From UBA3206 sp964548855 (GTDB lineage Bacteria > Bacillota_I > Bacilli_A > Acholeplasmatales > Anaeroplasmataceae), in contig CAZJSR010000030.1 in assembly GCA_964548855.1 (NCBI GenBank), positions 1 through 15,779 on the forward strand: a stretch of 15,779 bases of DNA, in the 5' to 3' direction. Below are positions 8,445-15,129 of this stretch, in pieces. The notes under the pieces are model-generated. The model saw only the letters and a list, made by a program, of their open reading frames with translations. It was not told the DNA's origin and made no database searches. The stretch's first letter is position 1. Each line of letters opens with the position of its first letter. The position numbers and the translations under genes were made by a program.

Positions 8445-8954
8445 TTATTCCTTATCTTTTAAATAATTAACTAAACCATTCTTATTAATAATTTTTTGCA
8501 TAAATTCAGGGAAAGGTTCACCTTGGAACTTCTTACCTGTAGTTTCATTAGTAATAATTCCTGTATTAAAATCAACAGAAACAGTATCACCTTCACTAAT
8601 TCCATCAACAGCTTCAGGACATTCTAATATTGGAAGTCCGATATTAATTGCATTTCTATAGAAAATTCTTGCGAAAGTTTTAGCAATAACACATGAAACA
8701 CCACATGCCTTAATGGCAATTGGTGCATGTTCACGACTTGAACCACATCCAAAATTCTTTTGTGCAACAATTATATCTCCAACTTGAACTCTTTCTGAGA
8801 ACTTAGGAAGACCTGCATTAATATCTTGCTTTGAATCTTCCATACAGTGAACAGCTAATTCTTTTGGATCTGATGTATTTAAAAATCTAGCTGGAATGAT
8901 AACATCTGTATCAATGTCAGCTCCATAACAAAATGCTCTACCTTTTGCGTTCAT
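8445..8954 (-). CDS. leuD: 3-isopropylmalate/(R)-2-methylmalate dehydratase, small subunit
   Basis: This 169-residue small subunit (swivelling domain) of the LeuCD isomerase has GADIDTDVIIPARFL (11-25) and the substrate-binding GSSREHAP (71-78). Its length is that of the short, two-subunit archaeal/clostridial type. With LeuC it isomerises citramalate to 3-methylmalate, and isopropylmalate if leucine is made. The start is one base after the leuC stop (TAA-T-ATG) with only a weak AGGTAG-type site, so translation is probably coupled to leuC and keeps the subunits in balance. Confidence 0.95.
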   Translation of the reverse strand: MNAKGRAFCYGADIDTDVIIPARFLNTSDPKELAVHCMEDSKQDINAGLPKFSERVQVGDIIVAQKNFGCGSSREHAPIAIKACGVSCVIAKTFARIFYRNAINIGLPILECPEAVDGISEGDTVSVDFNTGIITNETTGKKFQGEPFPEFMQKIINKNGLVNYLKDKE

Positions 8955-8955
8955 A

Positions 8956-10227
8956 TTATCTACCTACACTTTCTGGATTTGTAATATATCCTGTTAAAGC
9001 TGATGCTGCTGCAGTTGCAGGGCTTACTAAATAAACCTCGCTATCAACATGTCCCATACGTCCAACAAAGTTACGATTTGTCGTAGAAACACATCTTTCA
9101 CCAGCCGCAAGAATTCCCATATATCCTCCTAAACAAGGTCCACATGTAGGAGTTGATATAGCACATCCTGCTTCTACTAAATCTTGAATTATACCTTCAG
9201 CAATTGCTTCTAAATAAATCTTTTGAGTTCCTGGAATAATAATTACTCTTACATCTTTTGAAACTTTTCTTCCCTTTAAGATTTCATGAGCAATTCTTAA
9301 ATCTTCCATACGCCCATTTGTACAAGAACCAATAACTACTTGGTCTATTTTTACTTCTTTTTCACCAATTTCATCAACAGTCTTTGTATTTTCTGGTAAA
9401 TGAGGGAATGCCACTGTTGGTCTAATTGTTGAAAGATCAATTGTATATTCTTCATCATATTCAGCATCACTATCAGCTTCATAAACAACAGGAGTCTTAG
9501 TTGAATGTTTCTTAATGAAATCTAATGTTAATTCATCAACTGCAAAAATTCCATTCTTTGCACCAGCTTCAATAGCCATATTTGCCATACATAAACGACT
9601 ATCCATTGAAAGATTTTTTAATCCTTCACCAGAGAATTCCATTGATTTATATAATGCACCATCTACCCCGATCATACCAATTATATGTAAAATTACATCC
9701 TTACCAGAAACATTTTTATTTAATTTACCAACTAAATTAAATTTGATTGCAGAAGGAACTTTAAACCAAGCTTCACCTGTTGCCATTCCAGCTGCCATAT
9801 CTGTTGAACCAACACCTGTAGAGAAAGCTCCTAAAGCTCCATATGTACAAGTGTGAGAGTCAGCACCAATAACAACATCTCCAGCAACAACTAATCCTTT
9901 TTCTGGAAGTAAGGCATGTTCAATTCCCATTTGTCCAACTTCAAAGAAGTTTGTTACATCCATATCGCGTGCAAATTGTCTAATATATTTACATTGTTCA
10001 GCAGACTTAATATCCTTATTTGGAACAAAGTGATCTGGTACAATAGATACTTTATCCTTATCAAAAACTTTATCAACACCAATATTCTTAAATACATTAA
10101 CCGCAACTGGTGTAGTTATATCATTACCATGTACTAAATCAAGCTTACATGTAATTAATTGACCAGCTTTAACTGAATCAAGACCAGCATGTGCAGCTAA
10201 GATTTTTTGAGTCATAGTCATTCCCAT
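8956..10227 (-). CDS. leuC: 3-isopropylmalate/(R)-2-methylmalate dehydratase, large subunit
   Basis: This 423-residue aconitase-family subunit carries the [4Fe-4S] ligands C302 (GSCTNGR) and C362/C365 (TPTCGPCLGG). GADSHTCTYGALGAFSTGVG and a C-terminal NRNFVGRMG are also present. The length fits the short LeuC/homoaconitase type paired with the 169-residue LeuD. Two starts are possible. ATG 10242 overlaps the cimA stop by one base (TAATG), while ATG 10227 sits 8 bases after a clear GGAGG. I chose 10227 because the GGAGG lies inside the longer reading. A TAATG overlap could still add five residues (MEDYN) by reinitiation. The enzyme works between CimA and LeuB. Confidence 0.94.
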   Translation of the reverse strand: MGMTMTQKILAAHAGLDSVKAGQLITCKLDLVHGNDITTPVAVNVFKNIGVDKVFDKDKVSIVPDHFVPNKDIKSAEQCKYIRQFARDMDVTNFFEVGQMGIEHALLPEKGLVVAGDVVIGADSHTCTYGALGAFSTGVGSTDMAAGMATGEAWFKVPSAIKFNLVGKLNKNVSGKDVILHIIGMIGVDGALYKSMEFSGEGLKNLSMDSRLCMANMAIEAGAKNGIFAVDELTLDFIKKHSTKTPVVYEADSDAEYDEEYTIDLSTIRPTVAFPHLPENTKTVDEIGEKEVKIDQVVIGSCTNGRMEDLRIAHEILKGRKVSKDVRVIIIPGTQKIYLEAIAEGIIQDLVEAGCAISTPTCGPCLGGYMGILAAGERCVSTTNRNFVGRMGHVDSEVYLVSPATAAASALTGYITNPESVGR

Positions 10228-10241
10228 ATTATAATCCTCCA

Positions 10242-11810
10242 TTATTGTTCTTTAATTAATTTATATTCAATTGAGTCAACAAGTGCAATCCATGATGCCT
10301 CAATTATATCTGTAGATACACCAACTGTTGTCCATTTACTAGTTAAATCTCTTGATTCAATTAATACACGAACTTGTGAATCAGTCGCTCTACCACCTTC
10401 TAAAACTCTAACTTTATAGTCTGTAAGGCGCATTTCTTTTAAACTAGGATAAAATACCTCTAACGCTTTTCTTAATGCTTTATCAAGTGCATTAACAGGA
10501 CCATTACCCTCTGCAGCTGTCATTTCAACTTCACCGTTAACACTTAGCTTAACAATAGCTGAAGCCGAAAATTCTTCTGCTTTTTTATCATTTTCTCCAA
10601 TTATCTTAAATGATTCTAAATCAAAAAATGGTTTATATGTACCTAGTGCTTTTCTAACTAATAATTCAAAAGTACCATCAGCACCTTCAAATTGATATCC
10701 TTGATGTTCAAGTTCTTTAACTCTGTCAATAATAACTTTTGTTATAGGATCATCTTTTTCAATATTTGGATCAATTCTTTTGATCTTTTGAATTAAAGTT
10801 GATCTACCAGCTACTTCGCTCATTAAAAATTTTCTTTCATTTCCAACACTCTCAGGTGAAACATGTTCAAAAGATTGTGATGCTTTAATTACACCATCGA
10901 TATGCATACCTGCTTTATGTGCAAAAGCGTGATTACCAACATAAGGCATTTGACTATCAAGTTCTTGATTTGCAATTTCTGAAATTTTTAATGCCGTAGA
11001 CGTCATATTTTTTAAATATGATTTATCAATTGTTTCATAATCTGTATGTAACTCTAAATTACTAATTATTGTAGAAAGATTAGCATTACCACATCTTTCA
11101 CCAATTCCAAGAAATGTACCTTGTACATGAGATGCACCAGCTTTAACAGCCATAATGCTATTTGCAACAGCCATTCCTGTATCATTGTGGGTATGAATAC
11201 CTAACTTCACATTGATATATTTTTTCACATCTAAAACAATATTATAAATTTCATCAGGGAAACATCCACCATTAGTATCACATAAACATATACAATCAGC
11301 ACCAGCTTCTTGTGCTGAAATAATTGCTCTTAAGGCATATTCCTTATTGTGCTTATACCCATCAAAGAAATGTTCAGCATCAAATATAACTTCCTTATTA
11401 TTTTTCTTTAAGAATAAGATTGTATCCTTTATCATTTCAATACATTCATCTAAAGAAACGTGCAGTATTTCAGTTACATGAAAATCCCAAGATTTACCAA
11501 AAATCGCAACAGCGTCTGTACCAGCAGCTATTAAAGATTGTAAATTAGAATCTTCTTCAGCCTTAACACCTTTTCTTCTTGTAGAACCAAATGCTGTTAA
11601 AGTAGAATTATAAAATTTTACTTCTTTTTTGACTCTATCAAAAAATTCCAAATCTTTCGGATTACTTCCTGGATTACCAGCTTCAATATATTTAATTCCC
11701 ATATTATCAAGATATTTACAAATCTTAATTTTATCATTAACTGAAAAAGAAACACCTGCAGCCTGAGCTCCATCTCTTAAAGTAGAGTCAAAAATCGCTA
11801 TTTTTTTCAT
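10242..11810 (-). CDS. cimA: (R)-citramalate synthase
   Basis: This 522-residue enzyme condenses pyruvate and acetyl-CoA to citramalate, the first step of the threonine-independent route to isoleucine. It belongs to the DRE-TIM metallolyase family: FDSTLRDGAQ (7-16) holds metal and catalytic residues, and HTHNDTGMAV (206-215) provides the metal-binding histidines. GERCGNANL (237-245) is also typical. Several segments are those of CimA rather than LeuA: the GVSFSVNDKIKI opening, EAGNPGSNPKDLEFF (43-57), AFGSTRR (73-79) and FDAEHFFDGYKHN (143-155). A LeuA-type dimer/allosteric domain fills about residues 370-522 (LEGGRATDSQVRVLIES...), the usual site of end-product inhibition. AAGGAG lies before the ATG. 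A gap of 70 bases containing a hairpin separates it from ilvC. Confidence 0.92.
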   Translation of the reverse strand: MKKIAIFDSTLRDGAQAAGVSFSVNDKIKICKYLDNMGIKYIEAGNPGSNPKDLEFFDRVKKEVKFYNSTLTAFGSTRRKGVKAEEDSNLQSLIAAGTDAVAIFGKSWDFHVTEILHVSLDECIEMIKDTILFLKKNNKEVIFDAEHFFDGYKHNKEYALRAIISAQEAGADCICLCDTNGGCFPDEIYNIVLDVKKYINVKLGIHTHNDTGMAVANSIMAVKAGASHVQGTFLGIGERCGNANLSTIISNLELHTDYETIDKSYLKNMTSTALKISEIANQELDSQMPYVGNHAFAHKAGMHIDGVIKASQSFEHVSPESVGNERKFLMSEVAGRSTLIQKIKRIDPNIEKDDPITKVIIDRVKELEHQGYQFEGADGTFELLVRKALGTYKPFFDLESFKIIGENDKKAEEFSASAIVKLSVNGEVEMTAAEGNGPVNALDKALRKALEVFYPSLKEMRLTDYKVRVLEGGRATDSQVRVLIESRDLTSKWTTVGVSTDIIEASWIALVDSIEYKLIKEQ

Positions 11811-11834
11811 AATTTCTCCTTTATTTATATATCA

Positions 11835-11865
11835 ATATAGACCTTACTTATAGCAAGGCCTATAT
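11835..11865 (-). ncRNA. Intercistronic RNA hairpin between ilvC and cimA
   Basis: In the minus-strand transcript this stretch forms a 13-bp helix closed by a 5-base loop. The arms are ATATAGGCCTTGC and GTAAGGTCTATAT, with two G-U wobbles. Those wobbles would be A-C mismatches in the opposite strand, so the fold favours the operon mRNA. No T run follows, so it is unlikely to be a strong terminator. It may mark an RNA processing site or protect the ilvN-ilvC part of the message. Confidence 0.55.
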
Positions 11866-11880
11866 CATTATAATAATTAA

Positions 11881-12936
11881 TTAGTTGTTAATGAATTTAT
11901 CTGCTTCGTTATTCCAGCTATATAATTTACGAACTTCTTCTCCAACCTTTTCAGCAGGATGTTCACTTGCTAACTTACGAAGAGCTCTAAAGTGAGCTTG
12001 TCCTCCTGCTTCTGACATATCAAGTAAGAAGTCTTTAGCAAATGTTCCTTGTTGAATATCAGTAAGAACTTGCTTCATAGCTTTCTTAGTTTCTTCAGTA
12101 ATAATCTTAGGTCCAGTGATATAATCACCATATTCAGCAGTATTAGAAATTGAATAACGCATTCCAGCAAATCCTGATTGATAAATTAAATCAACGATTA
12201 ATTTCATTTCATGAATACATTCAAAATATGCATTTCTAGGGTCGTAACCAGCTTCGCATAATGTTTCAAATCCAGCTTGCATTAATGCACAAACTCCACC
12301 ACATAATACAGCTTGTTCACCAAATAAATCTGTTTCTGTTTCAGTTCTAAAATTAGTTTCAAGTACACCAGCACGAGCTCCACCTATACCAGCAGCGTAA
12401 GCTAATGCTACTTCTAAAGCTTTACCTGTTGCATTTTGATGTACAGCAACTAAACAAGGAACTCCTTTTCCAACTTGATACTCAGAACGTACAGTATGTC
12501 CTGGTCCCTTTGGAGCAATCATACAAACATCTACATCAGCAGGTGGAACGATTTGTCCAAAATGAATTGCAAATCCATGCGCAAACATTAACATCTTTCC
12601 TGCAGTTAAATTTGGAGCAATGTCTTTTTTATACATTGCAGCTTGTTTTTCATCATTAATTAAAATCATAATAACATCAGCAATTTTTGCTGCTTCAGCA
12701 GTAACCATAACTTTCATTCCTTGTGCTTCTGCTTTAGCCCATGATTTTGATCCTTCATATAATCCTACAACTACATTAACACCAGATTCCTTAAGATTTA
12801 ATGCGTGTGCATGTCCTTGTGAACCGTAACCAATAATTGCTACAGTTTTACCCTTTAAGTAATCTAAGTTACAATCCTTTTGATAATAGATTGGCGCTTT
12901 ACAAGCTGCCATAATTTGTTCATCAGTCATTCTCAT
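11881..12936 (-). CDS. ilvC: Ketol-acid reductoisomerase (class I)
   Basis: This 351-residue NADPH-type reductoisomerase rearranges and reduces acetolactate and acetohydroxybutyrate to the dihydroxy acids. The Rossmann motif is GYGSQGHAHA (36-45), and the cofactor-selecting loop LYEGSKSW (59-66) has the serines usual for NADPH binding. The active site shows H120 (AHGFAIHFG) and the Mg2+ ligands D203 and E207 (ETDLFGEQ). The size is that of the short class I enzyme. ATG 12936 is preferred because GGAGG lies 10 bases upstream. An ATG two codons later (12930) is too far from it. A TTG/ATG-like frame back to the ilvN stop has no ribosome binding site. It lies 44 bases after ilvN. Confidence 0.96.
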   Translation of the reverse strand: MRMTDEQIMAACKAPIYYQKDCNLDYLKGKTVAIIGYGSQGHAHALNLKESGVNVVVGLYEGSKSWAKAEAQGMKVMVTAEAAKIADVIMILINDEKQAAMYKKDIAPNLTAGKMLMFAHGFAIHFGQIVPPADVDVCMIAPKGPGHTVRSEYQVGKGVPCLVAVHQNATGKALEVALAYAAGIGGARAGVLETNFRTETETDLFGEQAVLCGGVCALMQAGFETLCEAGYDPRNAYFECIHEMKLIVDLIYQSGFAGMRYSISNTAEYGDYITGPKIITEETKKAMKQVLTDIQQGTFAKDFLLDMSEAGGQAHFRALRKLASEHPAEKVGEEVRKLYSWNNEADKFINN

Positions 12937-12980
12937 AATATTTTTTCCTCCTAAATTTAAAACTGATATTTGATAAATCA

Positions 12981-13484
12981 TTATTGCCTGATTTTCTTCA
13001 ATTCATTTTCACCACGGCATAAAGCTGTAATACCTGTTCTTACAATTTCTTTAATACCGTAAGGTTCTAACATCGCAACAAGTGCTTCAATTTTAGATTC
13101 ATCTCCTGTAATTTGAATTATCAGTGAAGATGACGCTACATCTACAATACTTGCTCTAAATATATCGACTATATTAGTAATTTCAGCACGTTTTTCAGGT
13201 GTTGCATTCATTTTAATAAGTACAATTTCTCTTAATACTGAAGTTTCTTGGAATAATTCAACCACTTTAACTACATCAATGATTTTCGCTACCTGATTTT
13301 TGATTTGAATAACCTCTTCCTTATCAGTATATACAGTAATTGTCATACGTGATAGAGTTGGATCTTCTGTTACACCTACAGTTAAACTGTCAATGTTATA
13401 TCCTCTTCTCGAGAATAAACCAGATATTCGAGATAGTACTCCTGAATGATTTTTAACTAATATTGATAGGATATGTCTTTCCAA
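12981..13484 (-). CDS. ilvN: Acetolactate synthase, small (regulatory) subunit
   Basis: This 167-residue regulatory subunit starts MERHILSILVKNHSGVLSRI. An ACT domain (about residues 1-75: ISGLFSRRGYNIDSLTVG) normally binds valine, and an ALS_ss_C domain follows (IVLIKMNATPEKRAEI...). It should activate IlvB and give it feedback inhibition. I place the start at TTG 13484 because AAGGAGGTG lies 8 bases upstream and the protein then begins exactly where IlvN proteins usually do. An in-frame ATG at 13520 has no ribosome binding site and lies just past the leader terminator. It is the first gene after the T-box leader and is separated from its partner ilvB by the whole operon. Confidence 0.95.
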   Translation of the reverse strand: MERHILSILVKNHSGVLSRISGLFSRRGYNIDSLTVGVTEDPTLSRMTITVYTDKEEVIQIKNQVAKIIDVVKVVELFQETSVLREIVLIKMNATPEKRAEITNIVDIFRASIVDVASSSLIIQITGDESKIEALVAMLEPYGIKEIVRTGITALCRGENELKKIRQ

Positions 13485-13530
13485 CTGCTCCACCTCCTTA
13501 TTATGTATATTATAATACATTTATTATATA

Positions 13531-13791
13531 AAAAAAAGTCTTCTCTCACTTTTAGAGACAAGACTTTGTTTATATCCTGCGGTACCACTCTAATTGCTAT
13601 TTCTAGCCACTTAGCTGTGTTAAACACAAAATTTTATAACGGTAATTAACCGGAATCATCTACTTCAATTTCAATGTTCTACTCCTTGGTGATATAAAAT
13701 AGAATACAACATTAGCTTCCACCATACGCTAACTCTCTAGGGTTGTTTTAGACTATTTCACTTGTCCAATTCACAGTATTTCTTTATGAAC
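13531..13791 (-). ncRNA. T-box riboswitch, isoleucine specifier (ATC)
   Basis: The leader of the operon, read on the minus strand, holds the conserved T-box AGAGTGGTACCGC (13591-13579) with its UGGU bulge. That bulge pairs with the ACCA 3' end of an uncharged tRNA. The terminator follows: arms 13567-13554 and 13546-13535 (8 + 4 bp with a 2-base bulge), then a T run ending at 13531. In Stem I, GAAATAG pairs with CTATTTT and TTGG with CCAA. Between them the 3' side of the specifier loop reads ATATCA. The codon ATC (13693-13691) followed by A fits tRNA-Ile(GAU). A CGGT/ACCG hairpin lies at 13652-13640. Low charged tRNA-Ile would prevent termination and switch on the whole operon. Confidence 0.93.
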
Positions 13792-13797
13792 AAATTT

Positions 13798-13825
13798 ATT
13801 TTATCATATTTTATATAATTGTCAA
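13798..13825 (-). promoter_or_regulatory. Promoter of the T-box leader and ilv-leu operon
   Basis: The -35 is a perfect TTGACA (13825-13820). After a 16-base spacer the -10 is TAAAAT (13803-13798), preceded by TG in the extended position (TGATAAAAT). Transcription should begin near 13791, giving a leader of about 307 bases before the ilvN TTG. Confidence 0.8.
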
Positions 13826-13845
13826 TAATCAATATATTATTTTTG

Positions 13846-13877
13846 AATATTATTCGAAAATGAAATATTATTCGAAA
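13846..13877. repeat. Tandem 14-bp repeat upstream of the ilv-leu promoter
   Basis: AATATTATTCGAAA occurs twice without mismatch (13846-13859 and 13864-13877), offset by 18 bp. The pair lies about 20-50 bp upstream of the -35 element, between the end of the pseudouridine synthase gene and the operon promoter, a usual place for an activator or repressor. Each copy contains the self-complementary TTCGAA. It does not match the CodY box well. Confidence 0.6.
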
Positions 13878-13920
13878 TTTACAATCTTGAGTTAATTTAA
13901 TTCTAAATTTTATACCATTA

Positions 13921-14619
13921 TTAACCTTTCAACGAATTTAGTTCGTTAGAAGTTAACTTTCTATACTCCCCAAGCACTAATTCTTCATCTAATTTAAGAT
14001 TTCCAAAACTTATTCTTTTTAAATATTCTACATGTAAACCTAAAGCTTCAAACATTCTTTTTACTTGATGATACTTTCCTTCGTGAATAGTTACGTGCGC
14101 CTTATTATTACCTAAATATTCAATTTTACCAGGTAGACATTTATATCCATCATCAATAGTTATACCTTCTTCAAATCTCAAATTAAAATCTTCTTTATAT
14201 TCACCACTAAATTCAACATAATATACTTTATCTACATGTTTTTTAGGACTTAATAAATTATGTGCCAAAGAACCATCATTTGTAAGAAGCAATAACCCCT
14301 CTGTATCGATATCTAATCTTCCAACTGGAAATATATTCATTTTTGCATACTCACTACAAATATCAACAACCGTTTCATATCTAGGATCAAAAGTAGCGCT
14401 TACAACCCCACTCGGTTTATTTAACATTATATACACAAGAGATTCATAATTAAGTTCAAGACCATCTAAAAAAATTTCATCGATATTTTCATCAACCTTA
14501 AAGTCGTCATTTTTTATAATTTCTCCATTCACAATCACATAACCTTTTCTTATTAATTCCTTAACTTCTTTTCTACTACCATAACCCATATGACTTAATA
14601 TTTTATCTAATCTAACCAT
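13921..14619 (-). CDS. RsuA/RluB-family pseudouridine synthase
   Basis: This 232-residue enzyme isomerises a uridine in rRNA to pseudouridine. An N-terminal S4 RNA-binding domain (VRLDKILSHMGYGSRKEVKELI, about residues 2-48) is followed by the catalytic domain. The catalytic aspartate is D103 in GRLDIDTEGLLLLTNDG (100-116). LNKPSGVVSA (66-75) and the late HEGKYHQVKRMFEALG also fit the family. The compact size resembles Bacillota RsuA, which acts on 16S rRNA (U516), but RluB-type 23S specificity cannot be excluded. I chose ATG 14619, which follows GGAGG by 5 bases. An upstream in-frame TTG (14634) has no such site. It may be read together with the small gene upstream. No convincing terminator follows, so transcription could run on towards the ilv-leu promoter. 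Confidence 0.93.
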   Translation of the reverse strand: MVRLDKILSHMGYGSRKEVKELIRKGYVIVNGEIIKNDDFKVDENIDEIFLDGLELNYESLVYIMLNKPSGVVSATFDPRYETVVDICSEYAKMNIFPVGRLDIDTEGLLLLTNDGSLAHNLLSPKKHVDKVYYVEFSGEYKEDFNLRFEEGITIDDGYKCLPGKIEYLGNNKAHVTIHEGKYHQVKRMFEALGLHVEYLKRISFGNLKLDEELVLGEYRKLTSNELNSLKG

Positions 14620-14639
14620 AACTACCTCCAACAATAAAC

Positions 14640-14658
14640 AAAAAGAGGAATAATCCTC
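14640..14658 (-). terminator. Weak terminator-like hairpin between the small gene and the pseudouridine synthase gene
   Basis: Directly after the stop of the small gene the minus strand reads GAGGA-TTAT-TCCTC followed by five T residues. The 5-bp stem is short, so it may end only part of the transcripts and let the pseudouridine synthase gene be read through. Confidence 0.4.
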
Positions 14659-14859
14659 CTATTTTAAATGATATAATATTCTAAGACCTGCAATCTTATT
14701 TTCAAGATCTTTAATTTTATTTTCAATTTCTTTCTTTCTTTTTCCTTGGAAAATCCCAAGTCTAGATTTTTGAATATTAAATGAATTAATATCATCTTCA
14801 TATTTTTCAATCAAAGCTAAGGCTTTAACTTGTTCTACAGTTAAATTGTTTTCTGCCAT
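14659..14859 (-). CDS. Small charged helical protein of unknown function (66 aa)
   Basis: I do not recognise this protein. It begins MAENNLTVEQVKALALIEKY, is rich in Lys, Glu and Ile, and is predicted by eye to be two helices forming a coiled coil (heptad-like ENKIKDLENKIAGLRIL near the C-terminus). There is no Cys, signal peptide or membrane segment. The start ATG 14859 lies 7 bases after AGGAG. Another ATG two codons upstream (14865) sits against the AGGAG and is too close. It has its own promoter and a hairpin directly after its stop, which supports it as a real gene. It could be a minor ribosome- or DNA-associated factor, but nothing in the sequence decides this. Confidence 0.75.
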   Translation of the reverse strand: MAENNLTVEQVKALALIEKYEDDINSFNIQKSRLGIFQGKRKKEIENKIKDLENKIAGLRILYHLK

Positions 14860-14912
14860 ACACATTCTCCTATAATAATATTTTTATACTGTTACAAAAA
14901 GTATGTAAGTTA

Positions 14913-14941
14913 ATTATAGTACGTTTATTTAAATAAATCAA
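14913..14941 (-). promoter_or_regulatory. Promoter of the small helical-protein gene
   Basis: On the minus strand TTGATT (14941-14936), a 17-base spacer and a perfect TATAAT (14918-14913) form a good sigma-A promoter about 50 bases before the ATG. It may also drive the pseudouridine synthase gene. Confidence 0.7.
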
Positions 14942-15048
14942 CCAAAATGTAAAATAAACTTTTCTTTTAGTTGATTATAAAACTTTTTTTAAATATTATA
15001 CATAATTAATGATTTATATTTCTAAAATAAAAAAAGTCATTCAAAGAA

Positions 15049-15082
15049 GAACATTCAAAATATTTTTCTATTTTTAATGTTC
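15049..15082. repeat. Inverted repeat downstream of the recombinase gene
   Basis: GAACATT (15049-15055) and AAAATA (15057-15062) pair with TATTTT (15069-15074) and AATGTTC (15076-15082). This gives a 13-bp hairpin with one mismatch and a 6-base loop. It lies in the gene-free 14866-15129 stretch between the recombinase terminator and the small-gene promoter. No T run follows closely in either direction, so it may be a recombinase-related site or chance AT-rich structure. Confidence 0.4.
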
Positions 15083-15093
15083 ATTTAGTCAAT

Positions 15094-15125
15094 CAAAAAG
15101 GAAGAACAATGATTCTTCCTTTTTG
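15094..15125 (-). terminator. Terminator of the tyrosine recombinase gene
   Basis: A perfect 13-bp inverted repeat CAAAAAGGAAGAA / TTCTTCCTTTTTG with a 6-base loop lies 4 bases after the recombinase stop. The A and T runs are part of the stem, so it could stop transcription from either side. Confidence 0.8.
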
Positions 15126-15129
15126 TTAT

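Noticed and set aside
10242..11810. 2-isopropylmalate synthase (leuA)
   Set aside because: Length fits LeuA, but the N-terminal and mid-domain motifs (AFGSTRR, FDAEHFFDGYKHN) are those of citramalate synthase.
6544..12829. Open frames on either strand inside ilvD, leuB, leuC, cimA and ilvC
   Set aside because: They overlap highly conserved enzymes in other frames, and their translations are low-complexity or motif-free.
13846..13877. Start of a CRISPR array
   Set aside because: There are only two 14-bp copies, with a 4-bp gap and no cas genes.
13846..13877. CodY binding site
   Set aside because: The CodY box (AATTTTCWGAAAATT) is matched only at scattered A/T positions, as expected in AT-rich DNA.
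13560..13921. tRNA gene or attachment site beside the recombinase or the T-box
   Set aside because: No cloverleaf arms or TTCGAATC-type T-arm could be found. The tRNA-like pairing sequences belong to the T-box.
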